From Planctomycetaceae bacterium (GTDB lineage: Bacteria > Planctomycetota > Phycisphaerae > Phycisphaerales > SM1A02): DNA of 19,333 nt. Location: contig CANJIC010000007.1 of NCBI GenBank assembly GCA_947474205.1, forward strand, positions 1-19,333. The letters are read 5' to 3'. Under the pieces are notes generated by a model that was not told the DNA's origin, did no database searches, and saw only the letters and a list, made by a program, of their open reading frames with translations. How positions within the stretch are numbered: position 1 is the first letter of the stretch; every line of letters starts with the position of its first letter. The position numbers and the translations under genes are program-made. This document shows positions 1 to 6,393 of this stretch, in pieces.

Positions 1-37
1 CGAAGCCCCCTAAAATTCCAGCAAATAAAGATTTCAT
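1..37 (-). CDS. 5' end of a seventh gene of the ExbBD/TonB-like operon (partial, cut by window edge)
   Basis: The ATG at 37 shares bases with the TGA stop of the proline-rich TonB-like gene (an ATGA overlap). It is preceded by a very good ribosome binding site, AAAGGAGA, at minus-strand positions 53-46, nine bases or so from the start. Only 12 codons are inside the window, reading MKSLFAGILGGF, which could open a signal peptide or membrane segment. The product cannot be named. The translational coupling says it belongs to the same operon as the ExbB/ExbD/TonB-like genes and is probably another envelope component. Confidence is high that a gene starts here and nil for its function. Confidence 0.7.
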   Translation of the reverse strand, partial: MKSLFAGILGGF

Positions 38-1230
38 TGTGTAACTCTCCTTTCAACACGTTCGATTTGAAAATCAAGACCAGTTTGATCAGTAATCAGT
101 CGGCCAAAGCAAGCAGCAACTTCATGTCGCGCGAGTCCACTGCTTCGGCTTGATGTATCCATTGCTCGTTGAATGCGTCGTTCTAAACCCACGGGAATGA
201 GCACGGCTAAATGCTCGCCGCGTTGCGCCATGGAAGCGAAACCCGCGAATGCCGAAACGTGGTCGACCACGCGCACTTGATTGGAATATGTGCCCATGCT
301 CGACGGCGGACCGCTGCGTTCCCAGCGGCCGGAATTTCCAACCACGGATCCAGTGACCCGACCTGTCCCATCAACCAACACCAGCGCCATTCGGCCCATG
401 TCAATTGCGCTTACAGCTTCTTGCGGAGTACCCCATGCAATGCGCGCAACTGGTTGCAATGAATAGTCGACATTTTTTAGATTGGACCGAAACATTCCGC
501 CAGGCGGCAAATCAGATTTTGCGGGCTTCACAATTTCGGCCATTGGCTGCGGCGCTATTTGCTGCGGTGCGATTGGCTGCGGCGCAACTTGCTGTGGTGC
601 AATTGGCTGAGGCGCCATTTGTGCCAGCGCTGATTTTTGCAATTCAAGTTGTTCCAATTCACGTTTGTACTTGGAGGCAAGTCGCGTTGGCGCAGCTTGT
701 GGCGGTGGCGGCGGAGGTGGCGCTTGCTCCACTGGTTGCGGCTCTTGCTCTGGTTCCATCTCTTCAGCCGGTTGCGGAATTGGTTCGGGTGCTTGTTGCG
801 GTGGTGTTTGCTCCACTGGTTGCGCCGCTGGTTTCATCATTTGCGCTGGTGGCGGTGGTGGCGGTGGTGGTGGTGGCGGCTCCACTGGTTGTGGTTCTTG
901 TTCCATCTCTTGCGCGGGTTCTGGTTGCGGCTGAGCCGCTGGCGGTGGCGGTGGTTCTTGTTCAACTTGTTGCGGCGGCTCTGGTGCGGCAACTGGTGTT
1001 GGCGGCTTTGGTGGAGTTGGAGTTTCTTGAACCGGCGGCTTTGGCTTGGCAACTTTCGGAGCTGGAACTGGTTTAGGTTCCGGCTCTTGCGGAATTTCGC
1101 GAACCGCTAAGGCAACCACTTGCTGCTTGGTGGGTGTTTCTTTCAATACCTGCTTCATGGCTGGCCACAAATACCACGTGTGCAAAGAAACAGAAATCAA
1201 CAAGCCAAGTATGAGAGCATGACGGTTCAT
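34..1230 (-). CDS. Proline-rich TonB-like protein with unfamiliar C-terminal domain
   Basis: A 398-residue protein, inferred to be anchored in the inner membrane and to span the periplasm. Residues 5-25 form one membrane segment containing S13-x-x-x-H17, the SxxxH motif that TonB uses to couple to ExbB/ExbD. Residues 45-240 are an extreme Pro/Glu/Gln/Lys-rich stretch with a run of 11 prolines and a ten-residue tandem repeat (APQPIAPQQV type), typical of the rigid TonB spacer. Residues 250-398 form a compact domain with alternating hydrophobic strands (for example MGRMALVLVDGTGRVTG) that I do not recognise as the standard TonB C-terminal domain. The ATG at 1230 overlaps the ExbD stop as ATGA and has an AAGGA site upstream. 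TonB-like N-terminus and spacer are seen directly; energy transfer to an outer-membrane or periplasmic partner is inferred from the neighbours. It could instead be a TolA-like protein. Confidence 0.75.
   Translation of the reverse strand: MNRHALILGLLISVSLHTWYLWPAMKQVLKETPTKQQVVALAVREIPQEPEPKPVPAPKVAKPKPPVQETPTPPKPPTPVAAPEPPQQVEQEPPPPPAAQPQPEPAQEMEQEPQPVEPPPPPPPPPPPAQMMKPAAQPVEQTPPQQAPEPIPQPAEEMEPEQEPQPVEQAPPPPPPPQAAPTRLASKYKRELEQLELQKSALAQMAPQPIAPQQVAPQPIAPQQIAPQPMAEIVKPAKSDLPPGGMFRSNLKNVDYSLQPVARIAWGTPQEAVSAIDMGRMALVLVDGTGRVTGSVVGNSGRWERSGPPSSMGTYSNQVRVVDHVSAFAGFASMAQRGEHLAVLIPVGLERRIQRAMDTSSRSSGLARHEVAACFGRLITDQTGLDFQIERVERRVTQ
541..621. repeat. 30-bp tandem repeat inside the TonB-like gene
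   Basis: About 2.7 copies of a 30-base unit (541-570, 571-600, 601-621) differing by a few substitutions. On the minus strand it encodes the ten-residue unit APQPIAPQQV/I. It keeps frame, so copy-number change would lengthen or shorten the periplasmic spacer by ten residues per unit. Confidence 0.8.
847..879. repeat. Poly-proline tract (11 consecutive CCA/CCG codons)
   Basis: Eleven proline codons in a row, read on the minus strand, within the spacer of the TonB-like protein. Plus-strand translation of this area gives Gly/Trp-rich or Val-rich reading frames that are low-complexity artefacts. Such a tract would form a polyproline II helix and would need EF-P for efficient translation (established for proline runs). 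Confidence 0.85.
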
Positions 1231-1601
1231 CAGGATTCCTTCGCATTAGTTGGGCTGACGCCAAGTTCAACTTGGCGGCCATGTTGTTGAATTTCCCACC
1301 AGGCTTTAATAACGCGGTGATGAGAAACTTTATTATTTTCTGGAACGATCAAGAGATGCGCATCCATGTCCACGGCTTGCAAAAATGATGGAACATCTTT
1401 GTACTGCTTGCCAGACACGCTGATCATGTCGTCGGAGATCGCCACGATTTCAATACTTGAACCAGCCACGGATCGCGAACCTCCAGATCCAACTTTGACT
1501 GGATCCACTTTCATGGAGTGCAAGCGCACGGATTGCGTTAGCAACACAACCACGGCGCAAAGCAAGATAAAGATGAGATCAACAAAGCTGCGCGAGACCA
1601 T
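1230..1601 (-). CDS. ExbD/TolR-family biopolymer transport protein, short form
   Basis: A 123-residue inner-membrane protein with one N-terminal membrane segment (about residues 5-23) and a periplasmic domain (about 50-118). The segment carries FVDLIFILL, matching the family's LVDVxFxLL signature with the protonatable Asp (D8) that ExbD/TolR/MotB relatives need for proton use. The cytoplasmic N-tail is almost absent (about 4 residues, where ExbD usually has 15-20). The periplasmic part contains an ExbD-like alternation ending in HRVIKAWWEIQQHG. The ATG follows the ExbB TAA stop directly with no gap, with a GAGGG site just upstream, so the two are translationally coupled. It probably forms the stator of a TonB-like motor with the flanking ExbB and the proline-rich protein. 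Confidence 0.85.
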   Translation of the reverse strand: MVSRSFVDLIFILLCAVVVLLTQSVRLHSMKVDPVKVGSGGSRSVAGSSIEIVAISDDMISVSGKQYKDVPSFLQAVDMDAHLLIVPENNKVSHHRVIKAWWEIQQHGRQVELGVSPTNAKES

Positions 1602-1970
1602 TTAGATGCCCTCAGGATTTCCAGCCAACTCAAACATGTATCCCGAAACCATGCAGACCAATGAGATCATCAGCCCATACACGGTTGTGATACACGCCAC
1701 TCCAAGTCCAGCGGCCACATCGTCCGCGTCTCCACCAATCATCTGGAAACTCTCAATCACTCCAATCACCGTTCCCAACAGACCAAGTGATGGAGCGAGT
1801 TCATTGATGAATGCCAAGGGCCGCCGATGCAACACGCGTTGCGTCTGATCAGCTTTCCATTGTGGGCGGGTCACGGCCACCGTTCGCTCAAACAGCACCG
1901 CCATAAGCAGCGCGGAACAAACGGCAAGAGGCCACATGACCCACCCACCTTGGACGAAGTACTCGATCAT
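1602..1970 (-). CDS. MotA/TolQ/ExbB-family proton channel protein, very short form
   Basis: A 122-residue inner-membrane protein. TM1 is about residues 8-32 (GGWVMWPLAVCSALLMAVLF), TM2 about 57-76 and TM3 about 84-112. TM2 has the family hallmark APSLGLLGTVIGVIESF, with the channel-lining Thr, and TM3 has ACITTVYGLMISLV with the second conserved Thr. ExbB and TolQ are usually 220-240 residues; here the large cytoplasmic loop between TM1 and TM2 is cut to about 25 residues and the C-terminal tail is almost absent. The ATG overlaps the preceding stop as ATGA and is preceded by GGAG at good spacing. The family is clear from the TM2/TM3 motifs; proton conduction with the adjacent ExbD is inferred. 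Confidence 0.87.
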   Translation of the reverse strand: MIEYFVQGGWVMWPLAVCSALLMAVLFERTVAVTRPQWKADQTQRVLHRRPLAFINELAPSLGLLGTVIGVIESFQMIGGDADDVAAGLGVACITTVYGLMISLVCMVSGYMFELAGNPEGI

Positions 1971-2431
1971 TCACTTCTCCTCAAGAAGGATTCATAATCA
2001 ATCGAGGCCAGCATTTGATTGCAGCGATCATTCAACACATCATCTGTGCGCACGCGGCCATCTTGAAACACGCTCTCCACTTTTTGCGCGGTCACCACGG
2101 ACTCGTTCATGGAATCCGTACCTGGCTTTGGTGGATTTGGAATAGTCATATTCCAACGAATCGACATGGTCTCCAAGCGCAATTGCAGAAGATCAATTTG
2201 ATCCTGCATTTCTACTTGGTGCGAGTGCATGTCGATTGGCTTCTGACCGGCCGCAACTGCATCGGCGGCCTTTGAATCCAACGTTGCCAGCTCCCGAACC
2301 AAGCGGTCGCGCTTGAATACATTCTGATGAAACTCCGACTTGACCTCCTTTGGTGGTCCGTCAGCGGCCATCACAGAACTACATGTTCCAGCCAATACCA
2401 GTGTCAGCATTGCGAATTTATTAAAATACAT
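1967..2431 (-). CDS. Exported helical protein of unknown function
   Basis: About 154 residues with a signal peptide (MYFNKFAMLTLVLAGTC...) and a likely cleavage after SVMA. The mature part is charged and mostly helical, with a probable coiled coil around residues 25-90 (REL, QVEMQDQIDLLQLRLETM). An in-frame ATG lies two codons further upstream (2437) and overlaps the previous stop. I prefer the ATG at 2431 because AAGGA then sits six bases upstream; for 2437 it would touch the start codon. It is sandwiched between a larger exported helical protein and ExbB in an overlapping operon, so it is probably a periplasmic partner of the motor. I recognise no family. Confidence 0.75.
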   Translation of the reverse strand: MYFNKFAMLTLVLAGTCSSVMAADGPPKEVKSEFHQNVFKRDRLVRELATLDSKAADAVAAGQKPIDMHSHQVEMQDQIDLLQLRLETMSIRWNMTIPNPPKPGTDSMNESVVTAQKVESVFQDGRVRTDDVLNDRCNQMLASIDYESFLRRSE

Positions 2432-2433
2432 TG

Positions 2434-3654
2434 TCATTCCTTTCCGGCGCTGTTTGGCGCCATTCGATCCATGCGGGTTTGCAATTCGTCGTCAATCGTT
2501 GATGGGGCCACTACAGAATCGCCCTTGGTTTCCAGGTTCTGCATGGAATCCACGCGGGACTCCAGCTCAGCCATGCTGCCTTGCAAGGCGCCTTCCATGG
2601 ATTGCGAGAAGGTTTCCATTTGAGCCTGCATCAAACGCATGCCCTCAACGAAGCCTTCCATGCCTCCACCTTCAACAGAGCCCAACAGCGCGTCAACGCC
2701 TTCAACAGTCTGCAAGAGACCGAGATAGTCGCGCAACTGAGTTGCGGTTCCATCCAATTGGGCGAAGAGTGTTTCTGATCCCAGCAACACTTGTTGATGC
2801 GCCGCGGAAGCTTGATCAAGAACCTTCAGCACACTAAACCATAACTTGCGTTGATCCGGTGTCATTTGCACGGATGCCTTGCGCACCGAGGCCAGCGTTC
2901 GGATGGTGCGATAGTGCGCCACCAACTTCTTCTTCCTGGCTGGATCCTGGGTTTTAGAAATACGCGACGCAATCGTGTCTAACATTTTGTTCGACTCCGT
3001 GTCAGCCTTGCCAGCTATAGAAGTCGGATTGTTGGTGGTCAAACTTGTCGCAAGCCGATTGCGCACATCCGCAATCTGAGCGTTGAGATAGAACTGCGCC
3101 TCCCACAATGGATCCACAATGGAATCGCGCGCTAGAAGTACGCCATCAACTGCTTGCGCGCTCATGGCAACGGCTTCTTTGGTTTTGCCGTCCTCCATCA
3201 GAACAATCGCGTCATCGAGTTGACCAACAAACTTTGGAAATCCATTGTTGATCTGGCCTTCAAGTGGTTGCACAGATGTCTGAAGCGTCTGCACAACTTC
3301 TCCAAAGTCATAGTCACCAATCATGCCCTTGCCACTTTTGCCAGCGCCTTTGTTGCGCGATTTGGCTTGCGATGGGACGCCGACCGGAGTGGTGATACCC
3401 ACGGTTGGCGCGGGCGCGGCGGCAGCGATTGCGTATACGGGCTTCGGCGCGGCGGCGGCGGTAACCACTACAGGCATTCTTGTGTCCGCGACTGGTTTGG
3501 CAAACGCAACTTGTCGAACAACTGGTGTTGCTGACTGAGTGCTCGCGGTTTCAGTTGGAAACAGAAGGTCATACTGGCCTTCAGCTCCGGCTTGACCAAG
3601 AGCAGCGCTTGTAAGAATAAAGGCGATTGGAAATGTGTTTATGAAACGATTCAC
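2434..3654 (-). CDS. Exported helical protein of unknown function, 406 residues
   Basis: Starts with GTG at 3654, which overlaps the upstream TGA stop, with GGAG about seven bases before it. Residues 1-24 form a signal peptide ending near GQAGA. Residues 30-110 are an Ala/Pro/Val-rich linker ending in a basic Lys/Gly patch (KSRNKGAGKSGKG). Residues 115-350 are predominantly amphipathic helix, and a Met/Gln/Glu-rich segment around 325-365 looks like a coiled coil (MRLMQAQMETFSQSMEGAL). The region around 140-160 (QLDDAIVLMEDGKTKEAVAMSAQAV) resembles one or two TPR-like hairpins. No enzyme motif is visible. The operon position suggests a periplasmic structural or adaptor role with the ExbBD/TonB-like unit. 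Function unknown. Confidence 0.8.
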   Translation of the reverse strand: MNRFINTFPIAFILTSAALGQAGAEGQYDLLFPTETASTQSATPVVRQVAFAKPVADTRMPVVVTAAAAPKPVYAIAAAAPAPTVGITTPVGVPSQAKSRNKGAGKSGKGMIGDYDFGEVVQTLQTSVQPLEGQINNGFPKFVGQLDDAIVLMEDGKTKEAVAMSAQAVDGVLLARDSIVDPLWEAQFYLNAQIADVRNRLATSLTTNNPTSIAGKADTESNKMLDTIASRISKTQDPARKKKLVAHYRTIRTLASVRKASVQMTPDQRKLWFSVLKVLDQASAAHQQVLLGSETLFAQLDGTATQLRDYLGLLQTVEGVDALLGSVEGGGMEGFVEGMRLMQAQMETFSQSMEGALQGSMAELESRVDSMQNLETKGDSVVAPSTIDDELQTRMDRMAPNSAGKE

Positions 3655-4064
3655 TTGTTTTCTCCGTTGTTGGTTGACTTAATTGAAACTCCAAGAGAGC
3701 GCTCGTTTGCAACAAGTGCCCGTTTGAATTCTGGAACATCAGCGCCGGACCAGATTTGGCCGGCTTGATCACGATTGCCGCTGCGATATGCAGAAGCACC
3801 GCTGAGGAGTGTGTTCATATCCTCCACTTTCTTTAATTGGAGTTTGTTATTTGCATTGGCTTCCGCGGTGGCAAGATTGCTAGAAGCTTGATCTAGATCT
3901 CCACTGCGAATTTGCGTGACTGCTTCGCGCATTGCGTTGTCATAGTTCACTTGTCGCTGGGCGCCGTTGCACCCGCCAAGCACGCAAACTAAAATTGCAG
4001 CAATGACAAGTAGCCAGGGCAACTTCCCGGCTATATATGGTGTGATTTCGTATTTCGATGGCAT
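3651..4064 (-). CDS. Small TPR-like lipoprotein, first gene of the ExbBD/TonB-like operon
   Basis: A 137-residue protein starting at the ATG at 4064, where AAGGA lies six bases upstream; an in-frame extension to 4133 lacks such a site. The signal sequence ends in a lipobox, L29-G-G-C32, so the mature protein should be lipid-anchored. The mature part has two alternating helix pairs of TPR style (for example AVTQIRSGDLDQASSNLATA and AYRSGNRDQAGQIWSG). Its GTG/TGA overlap with the next gene puts it at the head of a run of seven coupled genes. A scaffold or docking role is inferred; there is no family I can name. Confidence 0.78.
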   Translation of the reverse strand: MPSKYEITPYIAGKLPWLLVIAAILVCVLGGCNGAQRQVNYDNAMREAVTQIRSGDLDQASSNLATAEANANNKLQLKKVEDMNTLLSGASAYRSGNRDQAGQIWSGADVPEFKRALVANERSLGVSIKSTNNGENK

Positions 4065-4160
4065 GATTATTCCTTGGTTAGATGGCTTCAATTCAAACGG
4101 GTACCTAACGGCACCCCTTGAATAGACGCACACAAACCATGGATTTGCAGGCCGCTGAAA

Positions 4161-6365
4161 TTATTTTATAAGTTGTGGCTGCCCAGCCAATGTGGGCCAT
4201 TGCAATAAGCCGCCGCGGGCGACATTGGAAACTTCGGGCAGCGCCCGTGCATCCGCAACCAATCGCTGAACGACCTGAGCCGAAGTTAAGTTGGGCTCTA
4301 AAGCCAACAAATGTGCGGCAGCCGCGGTGGCAAACGCGCATGCGTGCGAGGTTCCCTGCGCCAAAGTTGGCGAGCCACCACCGTTTGAAACTGCCAACAA
4401 CATTCCTGGCGCCAGCACATCGACAGATTTTAGACCGTACGCACTGCCACTGCCGTTATCCCAAGTCGCCAATGTGCCGCTTGAATTTAAAGCGCCAACG
4501 CAAAGAATATTTGGGCGATCAAGACAGGCGGGATACACCGGATTGATATCCAAGTTCTCGCGGTTGTTGCCCGCTGCGCACACCACCACAACGGCGCGCT
4601 TCTCAAGTTCATTCCAAATTGGATCATCCGCGAAAGCGCGCAACGCGTTGGCGTCCAAGCCAATGGAAAGACTCATGTTGATCACGCGGCAACCCGCGTT
4701 CATGGCGGTGCGCAACGCCAATAATAAATTTTGTCCATCACCTTTATCAACTCGATACGCGGGACCTTCGATCGCGGTGGTGACACGCACGGGAACAAGT
4801 GTTGCGCCGGGCAACGCAGATGGAAGCCAGGCGGCCTGACCAGCGATCAGGGACGCAACTTGGTTGCCATGACGAATCGGCGCGTCACCATTGCGGCGCA
4901 TTTCGTGGCGAAGCGCCTCACGTTGATCCGCGTCCAAGTTGCGAAATGCGCGGGCAAGCACTGGGTCATCGGGATCAAAATCGCCGTCGATGACTCCGAT
5001 CAAAGGCGTTGATTCCTCAGCGTTTTGCGGCTGCCACGCAATATCAATCATGTCAAGGCGATACTGGCGCAAAGGCCAATGAAGAATTTCATCCGAGCGT
5101 GCCGCGCTGTCTTGACGACCCTTTTGGATGTTTTCAAGCGCTAATTTTACTTGCGCATCGGGCGTGCTTAAATCTGCTTGTGGCAATGGATTTGGCTTCA
5201 CATCCGGCGTTGCGGGTTGATTCGGTGGCTGAGTTATTGCGGAAGGCGCGTTTGGTATTTCATTCTTGGCTGGAATATTTTGTGGCGGCGCAACACCGCC
5301 ATGCTCGATCACCAAGAATTCAATTTCCGCCGAGACCCATGAAGTTGCTTGAGCTGATTTGTTTTTATCAGCGGAAGCATTTCCCAATACATCGCCAAGC
5401 GCGACCTTTAAATAATCACTAGGTGCGACACCCGGAGGCGGATTCAGCGGCTGATCAGTGATAATGGCCTTCAGCCGCGTTGTTCCAAGTGGCGGCTTTA
5501 CACGCAAATTAAAGCCCGCATCCGTTGGAATGGTGATTGGAATATCAGGCTGCATTTGTATGCGCGGGGCATTTTTATTAGGTATTAAAAGCGCCACGCT
5601 GCCCTGCGCATCCACCACCAATAGCGTAAGAAATCCAGCTCGCTTTGATTGAACTTGCACTTGCAGTTTGTCCCCCACTTCGAGCAAGCGCTTCTGTGGA
5701 ATCATTTTCATTTGTACAACAGAAGCTTCACCGCCAACTCGCTCAAGCAAATCTTGCACCGTGCCTTGCGCGGGACTTGGCGTTGAAACCACAATTGGAA
5801 TCACCGCCCCCGCTTCTTGGCGCAACCCCATCAATCTTGCAAGTTCAAGCAAGCTGGCGTCCATGTCGTCGATGGTTTTAAAGCGCACATTGGCGCGTGA
5901 AGTTTCTTTAATCACTGCGGTCACGGCGTCCACCAATTGCGCCGACACTATGTAGACGCCATCAACTCGATACACCGTTCCCACCAGGACTAGATCCGCG
6001 TTTTGAATGCGGCCAAAGCGCACGGCGGCGCCAGGCTGACTTAAATCACTGTTGGAAAAATCTTGCTCATCAAGAACTTTTTTAACTTGACGGCGCTCCA
6101 AAAGTTCAATGTCATCGTGGCGAATTCGCTGCGTCAGAAGATCCGCAACAATGTCGCCAAAGCCATCAGGAACGCTGTTGCCATCAAAGCGCGAAACCAC
6201 CAGACGGATTTTTGTTTTCGCCGCCACCGGCGTCGCGACCGTTGGCGAAGTCTGCCGCGGACTCGCGGCAATCAACAGTGTGCAAGCAACAACTAGGCAT
6301 GTCCACATTATGGAGCAAGGGTAACAGGCGCGGGCGTGGCTACGGGTTGGTCGCCAGTTAGCCAT
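4161..6365 (-). CDS. Exported subtilisin-family (S8) serine protease with N-terminal CsgG-like and DUF4384 domains
   Basis: About 734 residues from the ATG at 6365; a GTG at 6422 would extend into the upstream gene and an ATG at 6308 is a shorter option. None has a strong ribosome site. A hydrophobic export segment lies at 20-35. Residues 51-180 are CsgG/TolB-N-like: LLERRQVKKVLDEQDF then ADLVLVGTVYRVDGVY. Residues 220-350 match DUF4384 (AGFLTLLVVDAQGSVALLIPN). After a Pro-rich linker (358-396), residues 451-731 form an S8 domain with Asp460 (GVIDGD), His499 (RHGNQVASLIAG), oxyanion Asn600 (CAAGNN) and Ser673 (QGTSHACA), so the triad looks intact. The usual HGTHVAG and GTSMASPH motifs are degenerate (HGNQ, GTSHACAF). 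It probably cleaves envelope proteins. The CsgG-like domain links it to its neighbours; substrate unknown. Confidence 0.9.
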   Translation of the reverse strand: MANWRPTRSHARACYPCSIMWTCLVVACTLLIAASPRQTSPTVATPVAAKTKIRLVVSRFDGNSVPDGFGDIVADLLTQRIRHDDIELLERRQVKKVLDEQDFSNSDLSQPGAAVRFGRIQNADLVLVGTVYRVDGVYIVSAQLVDAVTAVIKETSRANVRFKTIDDMDASLLELARLMGLRQEAGAVIPIVVSTPSPAQGTVQDLLERVGGEASVVQMKMIPQKRLLEVGDKLQVQVQSKRAGFLTLLVVDAQGSVALLIPNKNAPRIQMQPDIPITIPTDAGFNLRVKPPLGTTRLKAIITDQPLNPPPGVAPSDYLKVALGDVLGNASADKNKSAQATSWVSAEIEFLVIEHGGVAPPQNIPAKNEIPNAPSAITQPPNQPATPDVKPNPLPQADLSTPDAQVKLALENIQKGRQDSAARSDEILHWPLRQYRLDMIDIAWQPQNAEESTPLIGVIDGDFDPDDPVLARAFRNLDADQREALRHEMRRNGDAPIRHGNQVASLIAGQAAWLPSALPGATLVPVRVTTAIEGPAYRVDKGDGQNLLLALRTAMNAGCRVINMSLSIGLDANALRAFADDPIWNELEKRAVVVVCAAGNNRENLDINPVYPACLDRPNILCVGALNSSGTLATWDNGSGSAYGLKSVDVLAPGMLLAVSNGGGSPTLAQGTSHACAFATAAAAHLLALEPNLTSAQVVQRLVADARALPEVSNVARGGLLQWPTLAGQPQLIK

Positions 6366-6393
6366 GAATGTAAATTTAGAAAGGTTCAATGCA

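Noticed and set aside
405..1110. Long plus-strand reading frames (Val/Ala-rich 223 residues and Trp/Arg-rich 157 residues) opposite the TonB-like gene
   Set aside because: They are the antisense of the proline-rich repeats; their low-complexity composition and lack of ribosome sites mark them as artefacts.
34..1970. A standard iron-siderophore TonB-ExbB-ExbD operon or a Tol-Pal operon
   Set aside because: There is no TonB-dependent receptor, TolB or Pal-like OmpA domain in view, and the TonB-like C-terminus and short ExbB do not fit either.
2340..2837. 165-residue plus-strand frame
   Set aside because: It lies antisense to two well-supported coupled genes, has no recognisable domain and no ribosome site.
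4291..5422. Plus-strand frames of 137-182 residues opposite the protease
   Set aside because: They are shadows of the S8/DUF4384 coding sequence, whose motifs are clear on the minus strand.
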